Positions 28,409 to 37,688 of a DNA stretch of 64,000 nucleotides are shown here, one piece after another. Source of the stretch: Nocardiopsis coralli (lineage in GTDB: Bacteria > Actinomycetota > Actinomycetes > Streptosporangiales > Streptosporangiaceae). The notes under the pieces are model-generated. The model had not been told where the DNA came from. It was given only the letters and a program-made list of their open reading frames with translations, and searched no databases. Position numbers and translations under genes: made by a program. Positions within the stretch are counted from its first letter, which is position 1, and each line of letters starts with the position of its first letter. The stretch covers positions 186,001 to 250,000 of the forward strand of contig NZ_JADBGI010000002.1 of NCBI RefSeq assembly GCF_014892575.1, read 5' to 3'.

Positions 28409-29839
28409 ATGCCGAACAGGCGCGGGAGACCGGTCCCGCCGAGCGAGGACCGCTTGCTCAGCAGGATGCGGGACTGGCGTGCGGCGCACGAGAGCGAGCT
28501 GTCGCCGGAGGGCCTGGACCAGGACGAGGAGGTCCAGCTGCCCGACGCGCGCGTGATCAACCTCGTGCTGCGTGTGGGCGAGCTGATGCTGGCCAGCGGT
28601 GAGAGCACCGAGGCGGTCAGCGAGGCGATGCTCAGCCTGACGGTCGCGTTCGAGCTGCCCCGGTCGGAGGTCTCGGTCACCTTCACCAACATCTCGCTGT
28701 CCACGCACCCGGGCGGGGACCAGCCCCCCATCACCGGTGAGCGTGTGGTGCGCCGCCGCACCCTGGACTACTTCCGCGTCAACGAGCTGCACACGCTGGT
28801 GGAGCAGTCGGCCCTGGGCCTGTTGGAGGTCGAGGACGCCACCGCGCGGCTCAAGCAGATCCAGAAGGCCCGCATGCCCTACCCCAACTGGGGCATCGCG
28901 CTCGGTTTCGGCCTCATCGCCTCCAGCGCCAGTGTGATGATGGGCGGCGGCCCGATCGTGGCGACGGTGGCGTTCCTGGCCACCGTGCTGGGCGACCGCA
29001 CCTCGGTGTTCCTGGCACGGCGCGGTGTGGCGGAGTTCTACCAGATGACGTCGGCCGCGGCGGTGGCCTCCACGATCGGTGTGGCGCTGCTGTGGGCCAG
29101 CACGGAACTGGATCTTGGGCTCCAGGCCGGTGCGATCATCACCGGTAACATCATGGCGCTGCTGCCCGGCCGCCCGTTGGTGTCGAGCCTGCAGGACGGC
29201 ATCAGCGGCAGTTACGTCTCCGCGGCCGCCCGCCTGTTGGAAACCTTCTTCACCCTGGGTGCGATCGTCTCGGGTGTGGGTGTGGTCGCCTACACGGCGG
29301 TGCGCCTGGGTGTGGACCTGGACCTGGAGAACCTGCCCTCGGCCGGGACCTCCCTGGAGCCGTGGGTGCTGGTGGGCGCGGCCGGCATCGCGATGGCGTT
29401 CGCGATCTCCCTGGCGGTGCCGCCCCGGATGCTGCCCGCGATCGGGGTCATGGGCGTGATGATCTGGGTGATCTACGCGGGCCTGCGCTCCTTCCTGGAC
29501 ACCCCGCCCGTGGTGGGCACGGTCGTCGGGGCGGTGGCCGTGGGTGTGGTCGGGCACTGGTTGGCACGGCGCACCCGGCGCCCGGTGCTGCCGTACCTGA
29601 TCCCCTCGATCGCGCCGCTGCTGCCCGGGAGCATCCTCTACCGGGGGCTGATCGAGATCACGCACGGAACCACGGTGGCGGGCCTGCTGAGCATCGTGGA
29701 GGCGGTCACGGTCGGGCTGGCGCTGGGTGCCGGGGTCAACCTCGGTGGTGAGCTCGTACGGGCGTTCCAGCGCGGCGGTCTGGCCGGCGCGGGAATGCGC
29801 AGCCGTCCGGCTGCCCGGCGTACGCGCGGCGGGTACTGA
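28409..29839 (+). CDS. Threonine/serine exporter ThrE family protein
   Basis: A 476-residue membrane protein. The cytosolic part (about 45-170, VINLVLRVGELMLASGESTEAVSEAMLSL) is the DUF1212 domain; about ten hydrophobic helices follow, including the ThrE_2 region (YLIPSIAPLLPGSILYRGLIEI). ThrE of Corynebacterium exports threonine and serine using the proton gradient, and this protein has the same domain order. The first 45 residues are hydrophilic and variable. A Gly/Arg-rich tail ends the protein. Confidence 0.88.
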   Translation: MPNRRGRPVPPSEDRLLSRMRDWRAAHESELSPEGLDQDEEVQLPDARVINLVLRVGELMLASGESTEAVSEAMLSLTVAFELPRSEVSVTFTNISLSTHPGGDQPPITGERVVRRRTLDYFRVNELHTLVEQSALGLLEVEDATARLKQIQKARMPYPNWGIALGFGLIASSASVMMGGGPIVATVAFLATVLGDRTSVFLARRGVAEFYQMTSAAAVASTIGVALLWASTELDLGLQAGAIITGNIMALLPGRPLVSSLQDGISGSYVSAAARLLETFFTLGAIVSGVGVVAYTAVRLGVDLDLENLPSAGTSLEPWVLVGAAGIAMAFAISLAVPPRMLPAIGVMGVMIWVIYAGLRSFLDTPPVVGTVVGAVAVGVVGHWLARRTRRPVLPYLIPSIAPLLPGSILYRGLIEITHGTTVAGLLSIVEAVTVGLALGAGVNLGGELVRAFQRGGLAGAGMRSRPAARRTRGGY

Positions 29840-30069
29840 GGCCCCGCGGAGGCCCCGACACGCCTCCGGAAGGGGTTGTGCGGCGCCGGTTCGGTTCTGT
29901 CCGCATCGGGCCAGAACCCGCGCATGACCTGCGCCGTCTCACCGGGTGAGAGCGAACGGCAACAGCGGTGCCACCACATTCGATCCCAAACGTGCACACG
30001 CATGTGATGTGAACCACTACTCTTGGCGTCAGCTCGACGACGAGCACCTGATGACCGAAAGGCGTTCCC

Positions 30070-30258
30070 ATGTGCAGCCACGAACCTGCCTGCCCCTCTT
30101 CCGAGGATGTCGACCGCGAGGCCGCGCGGGTCGTCGCCAGCCACCCGGAGCAGGGTTGGAGCCTGCTCTGCAACGGGGTCGTCATGTTCGACGACACCGG
30201 GGAGCTGCTTCCCGACGGGGCCGTGGTCGCCCCGCACCGCCCCCGCGCCGCGGCCTGA
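30070..30258 (+). CDS. DUF5999 family small protein
   Basis: A 62-residue protein (MCSHEPACPSSEDVDREAARVVASHPEQGW, then SLLCNGVVMFDDTGELLPDG) that matches the small Cys-containing family known from Streptomyces. Two cysteines in C-x5-C and one in LLCNG could bind metal. GAAAGG precedes the start. The 230 bases upstream hold its promoter region (TACTCT near 30018 is a possible -10) and nothing else recognisable. Function unknown. Confidence 0.85.
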   Translation: MCSHEPACPSSEDVDREAARVVASHPEQGWSLLCNGVVMFDDTGELLPDGAVVAPHRPRAAA

Positions 30259-30327
30259 CCCCGCCGCGCAGGCCGGGCATCCCCGAGCGGGGTGTCCGGC
30301 CTCCGGTGTGCCGGTGCCTGCCCTGGG

Positions 30328-31584
30328 TCAGGTGTGGTCGGGCCAGCCCTCGGGCAGCACGTCCTGGCCGCCCATCGCCTCGGTGAGTCTGCGCCGGAAG
30401 TCCGCGTGCACGTCCTGCCCCCACACGAGATCGCCGGGTGTGCGCAACGCCTGCTCCATGGCCTCGCGCAGGACGGCGGGGCGCACCTCCCCCTCGGCGA
30501 CCGGGACCCCGAGGTGGTTGTGCATCTGGGTCACGACCGCGAAGAGCTCGCCGGCGAGGGCCGGGGCGCTGGCGGTGGCCACGGCCTCCTCCAGGTAGGG
30601 CTCCCACCAGGGCTCCCCCGCTCCCTCCTGCTCCTGCTCGTCGGAGGCGGCGAACCCGCGCCGCAGCCGGTGGCGCACGTGGGCGACGGTCTCGCCGTCA
30701 CGGTTGTCCAGCCCCACGCGCCAGGCGCGTGCGGAGGACTCGGGGTCCCCGCGCAGCGCCAGGAGCCCGGCCAGGAGTTCCACGGCCGCGGCCGAGGTGC
30801 GCGGGCCCGGACGGGCGGCGTCCGCGTCGGAGGTGTCGGCGGCGTCGACGACCGCGCCCGCGTCGGCGATGGCGTGTTCCAGGTGGGCGGCCGAGCGCAG
30901 CAGGCGCAGGCCGGGGTCGTCGGACAGGGAGAGGCCGCGCTCGACGGCGGCGGCCGCGGCGCCCGGCAGCCCGCGTTCGAGCAGACGCCCGGCCAGGTCG
31001 CGGGCGGCCTCCACGACGGTGTCGGCGTGCAGGCGGCTGATGGGGTCGGAGGCCGCGGGCAGGGTCAGCGCCGCCTCCCAGTGTTCCTCGGCCACCCCGC
31101 TCGCGCCCCGGCCCTCGGCCTCGCGGGCGAGACCGTAATGGGCGACGGCGGCGTGGGCGGGGCCGCCGATCTCCAGAAGGCGGTGCCAGGCCCGTTCGGC
31201 ATCGGCGTGCTCGCCCTCCTGCTCCAGCGACAGGGCCAGGTGGTGGGCGGCGCGCGGGCCGAAGCGCTGGTCTCCGGTGGCCATCGCGCGGCGTGCGGCG
31301 TCGCGGGCGGCGGCGAGGTCCCCGCGCTGGTCCTGGACCACGGCCAGGCCCAGCAGGGCGCGTGCTTGCAGACGGGGGCGGGGGTTGGCCGCCACGGCAC
31401 GTTCGTAGAGCGCGGCGGCGCGTTTGAGGTGCCCGTTCTCGGCGAGGTCCTGCGCCTGGTCGCACAGGTCCGCGGCGTCCTCGGCCCCTGGTGCGGCGCC
31501 GTCGTCGGGGTGGTCCTCGGGGTCGGTGGCCTCGGGCGGTTCGGGGGCTCCGGAACGTGCGGGGGATCCGGGCGTGGTGGTCAT
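30328..31584 (-). CDS. Tetratricopeptide-repeat protein
   Basis: A 418-residue soluble protein from ATG 31584. After a disordered acidic N-terminus (PPEATDPEDHPDDGAAPGAEDA) come helical repeats with TPR spacing (DLAENGHLKRAAALYERAVAANPRPRLQARALLGLAVVQDQRGDLAAARDAARRAM). The Ala content is high throughout. The C-terminal 80 residues (FAVVTQMHNHLGVPVAEGEVRPAVLREAMEQAL) are conserved-looking but unassigned. It follows gcvP on the same strand after a terminator. Probably a protein-interaction scaffold. Confidence 0.75.
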   Translation of the reverse strand: MTTTPGSPARSGAPEPPEATDPEDHPDDGAAPGAEDAADLCDQAQDLAENGHLKRAAALYERAVAANPRPRLQARALLGLAVVQDQRGDLAAARDAARRAMATGDQRFGPRAAHHLALSLEQEGEHADAERAWHRLLEIGGPAHAAVAHYGLAREAEGRGASGVAEEHWEAALTLPAASDPISRLHADTVVEAARDLAGRLLERGLPGAAAAAVERGLSLSDDPGLRLLRSAAHLEHAIADAGAVVDAADTSDADAARPGPRTSAAAVELLAGLLALRGDPESSARAWRVGLDNRDGETVAHVRHRLRRGFAASDEQEQEGAGEPWWEPYLEEAVATASAPALAGELFAVVTQMHNHLGVPVAEGEVRPAVLREAMEQALRTPGDLVWGQDVHADFRRRLTEAMGGQDVLPEGWPDHT

Positions 31585-31674
31585 GCGTACCGCTTTCGGT
31601 GGGGGCTCTCGTCGGGGCGCGCGGGCGTGGGGCCACTGTAACGCGGGCGGACCCGGCGTCCGAGCGCACACGAC

Positions 31675-31699
31675 GGGGGCCGCCCGGCGGACGGCCCCC
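31675..31699 (-). terminator. Terminator hairpin after gcvP
   Basis: Eight-base arms (GGGGGCCG and CGGCCCCC) with a 9-base loop, 32 bases after the gcvP stop codon on the minus strand. Confidence 0.65.
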
Positions 31700-31730
31700 T
31701 CGGTACGCGTGGTTCGGTGGTGGTCCGGTT

Positions 31731-34625
<2,895 letters not shown>

Positions 34626-34691
34626 GGAGACCTCCTGGTGACAGGGCCGAACGGATCGGCGGTGTTCCTCACGGTCTCCCCCTCTGTCACC
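34626..34691 (-). promoter_or_regulatory. Expression platform of the gcvP riboswitch
   Basis: On the minus strand two pairs of complementary segments interleave: GGTGACAG (34691-34684) with CTGTCACC (34644-34637), and GGAGACC (34679-34673) with GGTCTCC (34632-34626). The last segment overlaps the Shine-Dalgarno AGGAGG (34636-34631). Pairing would hide the ribosome site; the order A-B-A'-B' allows a pseudoknot or two exclusive hairpins. Confidence 0.65.
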
Positions 34692-34708
34692 GGGCGCGCG
34701 GGCACCGG

Positions 34709-34804
34709 CTCCAGAGTGGCCTCCTCCGCGCGGTCCGTGGTGCCTGAGAGGTTACTGGGGAGTATTGCCCCGTCGGCGCCCCGTTCCCGAGGTCTCTCCC
34801 GCGC
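34709..34804 (-). ncRNA. Glycine riboswitch, single aptamer
   Basis: On the minus strand the leader reads GGGAGAGACC, then GGCGCCGACGGGGCAA, CTCCCC, AACCTCTCAGGCA and finally CCACTCTGGA, the conserved blocks of the gcvT-type glycine riboswitch in correct order. Only one aptamer is present, where many bacteria have two in tandem. It lies 84 bases upstream of gcvP, so glycine should switch on synthesis of its own cleavage enzyme. Confidence 0.9.
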
Positions 34805-34984
34805 GGTATTGACGGCCTATGACGTTGTCGTGTCATACGAACAGGGAAATGTCGTCTTCATCCCCATTGCAACCACGACGGTACTTGATGGTGCCCCAGA
34901 ACACCCAGCCCACCCGCGCTCCGAGCGCCCGCTTGTGCAGCACCCCACACGACGGTCCCCACGCATGCGTGGGGCCGGCCGTTC
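34805..34984. other. Gene-less gap between the MerR gene and the riboswitch
   Basis: This part of the 360-base gap must hold the gcvP promoter. I see no gene. On the minus strand AGACGACATTTCCC and TGTATGACACGACAACG form the A/T-richer part, about 20-50 bases before the riboswitch. Confidence 0.4.
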
Positions 34985-35581
34985 TCAGCCGGTACGGCGC
35001 TCGCGCCGGCGCCGCGCCAACTCGTCCACGGCCTGCGGGGCGGAGGACTGGGGCAGATCGGCGCGCTCCTCGGGAGCGACCACACCGAGCGCCTCCTCCA
35101 ACTCGCGCCAGACGTTGGCCAGCGCCAGGCCGAACATGCCCTGGCCGCGCTGCATGAGGTCGACGACCTCGTCGGGCGTCGTGCATTCGTAGACACTGAC
35201 GCCGTCGCTCATGAGGGTGATCCGGGCCAGGTCCTGGGCGGCGCGGCCGCGCAGGTGTTCCACGGCCGTACGGATCTGCTGCAGGGAGATCCCGGTGTCC
35301 AGCAGACGCTTGGCCACCTTGAGCAAGAGGATGTCGGGGAGGCTGTAGAGGGGGGCGTTGTGGGCACCGTTGCGCACGCTCGGCTCCACCAGGCCGGTTC
35401 TGGCCCAGTAGTCGAGTTGACGGTAGGTCACTCCGGCAGCCGTACACGCTGCCGGGCCCCGATAACCGACGTCCATAGGCAGCGCCACCACGTCCTCTTC
35501 GCCCAGTAGGCCTCGCTGCCCCGCCAGCCGCAGCGCGGACCTCCGGTCCTGGGGATCCTGCTTACCGCCCGCTACCGCCAC
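34985..35581 (-). CDS. MerR-family regulator (Rv1830-type)
   Basis: A 198-residue protein from GTG 35581 (GGAGG 5 bases upstream). Its core matches the Mycobacterium Rv1830 group: VGYRGPAACTAAGVTYRQLDYWARTGLVEPSVR, LYSLPDILLLKVAKRLLDTGISLQQIRTAVEHLR, DGVSVYECTTPDEVVDLMQRGQGMFGLALANVWRELE. The winged helix binds DNA; these regulators influence cell division in mycobacteria. The C-terminal tail LARRRRERRTG is basic. It lies between the bifunctional nuclease gene and gcvP, as in mycobacteria. Confidence 0.88.
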   Translation of the reverse strand: MAVAGGKQDPQDRRSALRLAGQRGLLGEEDVVALPMDVGYRGPAACTAAGVTYRQLDYWARTGLVEPSVRNGAHNAPLYSLPDILLLKVAKRLLDTGISLQQIRTAVEHLRGRAAQDLARITLMSDGVSVYECTTPDEVVDLMQRGQGMFGLALANVWRELEEALGVVAPEERADLPQSSAPQAVDELARRRRERRTG

Positions 35582-35869
35582 GCCGACCTCCGGCTCCTCG
35601 TCCCACGGCGGTCTCGACAGGGGATGTCCACTTGAGGGAACGGATGCGCCGTGGGTTCCACTGCACCGACGGTAGGACGAGGCAAAGACAGCGTCAACGA
35701 CACCCCACGGCGCGTCGCGGCGCGAGCACACCGCAGGACCGGACTCATCGGTCCGCCCTTGCTCCGCGGGCGTTCACTCCGGTTCCCAAGGTCATGTCCA
35801 CCGACCAATCTATCATCGCCGAACCCTGCATCGTCGCAGGTCACAGCAGTGTCGGGCGGGCACACGAAC
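35582..35869. other. Gene-less gap upstream of the MerR gene
   Basis: Nothing that looks like a gene. An A/T-richer patch (CCAATCTATCATCG, about 35804-35817) lies midway and may contain the MerR promoter. Confidence 0.4.
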
Positions 35870-35891
35870 GCCGGGCCCTGCAGGGCCCGGC
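35870..35891 (-). terminator. Palindromic terminator after the bifunctional nuclease gene
   Basis: A perfect 22-base palindrome (GCCGGGCCCTG and its complement) 13 bases after the stop codon of the DUF151 gene. Confidence 0.65.
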
Positions 35892-35903
35892 GCCAGGGCC
35901 GAC

Positions 35904-36374
35904 TCAGGTTCTGCGGCCGAAGTCCTCCGGCGAGATGTTGTCCAGGAACTCGCGGAAGGCCTCGACCTGGTCCTCCTGCTCGTCCGGGATCGGCATGCCG
36001 GCCTCCTCGATCACGTCCTCGTGGGCGTAGATCGGGGTGCCCGTGCGCAGAGCCAGGGCGATGGAGTCCGACGGGCGTGCGCTGACCTCGACACCGTTGT
36101 CGAAGACGAGCTCGGCGTAGAAGATGCCGTCCGACAGGCCGGTGATGCGGACCGCCTCCAGGCCGGCCTCCAGGGCATCGAGCACGTCGCGGAACAGGTC
36201 GTGCGTCAGCGGCCGTGCGGGCGCCACACCCTGTTGTGCGAGTGCGATGGCGGTCGCTTCGACCCCGCCGATCCAGATCGGCAGGTAGCGGTCGCCCTCG
36301 GCCTCCTTGAGCAGGACGATCGGTTGGTTCGAAGGCATCTCAACCCGGACGCCGACGACCTCCATGTGTTTCAC
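35904..36374 (-). CDS. Bifunctional nuclease family protein (DUF151)
   Basis: A 156-residue protein from GTG 36374 (GGAG 5 bases upstream). It matches the Rv1829/BFN family: MEVVGVRVEMPSNQPIVLLKEAEGDRYLPIWIGGVEATAIALAQQG, THDLFRDVLDALEA, DGIFYAELVF, and VSARPSDSIALALRTGTPIYA. Plant and archaeal relatives were reported to cleave RNA and DNA; the bacterial role is unsettled. It sits between the FHA gene and the MerR gene. Confidence 0.92.
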   Translation of the reverse strand: MKHMEVVGVRVEMPSNQPIVLLKEAEGDRYLPIWIGGVEATAIALAQQGVAPARPLTHDLFRDVLDALEAGLEAVRITGLSDGIFYAELVFDNGVEVSARPSDSIALALRTGTPIYAHEDVIEEAGMPIPDEQEDQVEAFREFLDNISPEDFGRRT

Positions 36375-36532
36375 AGCGTCTCCGTCCCACGAGTCGTCAT
36401 GCCGGATGCGCGCTCTTCCCTGCTCTTGGTCGGATCAGGACCCGAAGGCGAAATCGGCACCCTTCGTTACAAAGCTCTCCGGCGGCGGGGGACCGCAAAC
36501 CTCCCGGCCCACCGCCGCCGACTGCGACGTTC

Positions 36533-37075
36533 TCAGCGGCGCGGCTTGGTAAGCAGGACCATACGGAACTTGCCGATCTGGATCTCGTCGCCGCCGCCCA
36601 GCTCGGCCTCGTCGACCGGCTCGCGGTTGACGTAGGTGCCGTTGAGGCTACCCACGTCGCGGACCCCGAAGCCGTTGCCCCTGCGGAAGAACTCCACGTG
36701 GCGGCGGGAGACGGTGACGTCGTCCAGGAAGATGTCGCTGTTGGGGTGGCGCCCGGCGGTGGTCACGTCACTGTCCAGCAGGAACCGGCTCCCGGCGTTG
36801 GGGCCGCGCCGGACCACGAGCAGGGCCGTTCCGGGAGGGAGCGCGTCGGCGCTGCCCGAGTCCTCGCCCCCGGATTCGTCCCCCGATTCCTCCTCGTCCA
36901 GGACCTGTATGCCCGAGATCGAGATGGTGGACGTGACGTCTCCGGCGGCGTCGCCTCCCCCCTGGGGCCGTGGGCTGTCCTGTTCGGCCCTGCGGATGGG
37001 GGTTCCACAGTGGGAGCAGAAACGGGCATCATCCGCAACGGCGTGACCGCACTGCGTGCAGTAAACGCTCGACAT
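36533..37075 (-). CDS. Zinc-ribbon FHA protein (GarA/OdhI-like)
   Basis: A 180-residue protein from ATG 37075. Residues 4-26 form a zinc ribbon (YCTQCGHAVADDARFCSHCG). A disordered part with DVTSTISISGIQVLDEE follows, placed where GarA and OdhI carry their phosphorylated threonines. Residues about 85-175 are an FHA domain with the phosphothreonine-binding GRHPNSDIFLDDVTVSRRH and GSLNGTYVN. GarA/OdhI controls 2-oxoglutarate metabolism after phosphorylation by PknB-type kinases; an analogous role is likely here. The zinc ribbon is absent in mycobacterial GarA. Confidence 0.88.
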   Translation of the reverse strand: MSSVYCTQCGHAVADDARFCSHCGTPIRRAEQDSPRPQGGGDAAGDVTSTISISGIQVLDEEESGDESGGEDSGSADALPPGTALLVVRRGPNAGSRFLLDSDVTTAGRHPNSDIFLDDVTVSRRHVEFFRRGNGFGVRDVGSLNGTYVNREPVDEAELGGGDEIQIGKFRMVLLTKPRR

Positions 37076-37230
37076 AGGTCGGCTCGGCCTCCTACCGCAC
37101 GGGGCGGTGCTTGATTCGGCTGATCGGTGGCACGCCCCCGAGCCGGTGCGGGCCGGGGCCCGCACACCGCCGGGAACGAGGCGAGGCGGTGGGCCATCAC
37201 TGCGGCTGGGCCGCCTCGCACGGTCGGTCG

Positions 37231-37248
37231 CTAGGTCTCATCCCCCAT
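37231..37248 (-). CDS. Possible five-codon minigene upstream of the FHA gene
   Basis: ATG-GGG-GAT-GAG-ACC-TAG (peptide MGDET) with a full Shine-Dalgarno AAGGAG exactly 6 bases upstream (37255-37260). It lies 155 bases upstream of the FHA start, and a possible promoter (TATGGTTTAAAGT, near 37333-37346 on the minus strand) lies farther upstream. It could be a translated leader or a chance match; the good spacing makes it worth recording. Confidence 0.3.
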   Translation of the reverse strand: MGDET

Positions 37249-37688
37249 GTTGTACTCCTTGTCACCCTCCGGGAGGTGTCCGCCGTTGCCGGGACTCCCG
37301 GTGCGGGTGGTGACTCGGCGCTCAGGGAACACTCGACTTTAAACCATATCCCTGTCCAGGCAGGGTTCTGCTCCTCCTCGGCCTGCCGTGGCACCGGGGT
37401 GCACGGCACGGTCGGACCGCCGCTCGGCGGGTGGTCGGAGCCAGGCCCGGGGCCGGATCCGCGCCCCCCTGTGAGCGGACACCTGTTCTGGTGCTGATGC
37501 GGCCGAGGCGGGTTTGGTTCTCCCCTCAACCGAGGAATTGGTGAATATCTTCCCCGCACGGCACTGAACTGCGGTTTCGCGCCGGAATCCGACCGGTTGA
37601 CCCCGAGTGCGCGGCCCTCGACTGGAGCGCGGGGCCCGGCCGGCGGCGGGGACGGACACCGGGTGCCCTCCCCACCGCCGGCGGGTGT
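37249..37688. other. Gene-less region between the FHA leader and the next gene
   Basis: No protein gene was recognised in this part of a 613-base gap. An imperfect inverted repeat with arms CAGGGA (37322-37327) and TCCCTG (37348-37353) flanks the A/T-rich core TTTAAACCATA, the most promoter-like point. Confidence 0.45.

Noticed and set aside
34985-35581. FtsR (Rv1828) assignment for the MerR gene
   Set aside because: The GYRGPxACxxAGVTYRQLDYW core matches the Rv1830 group, not the DFPDVTISKIRFLE pattern remembered for Rv1828.
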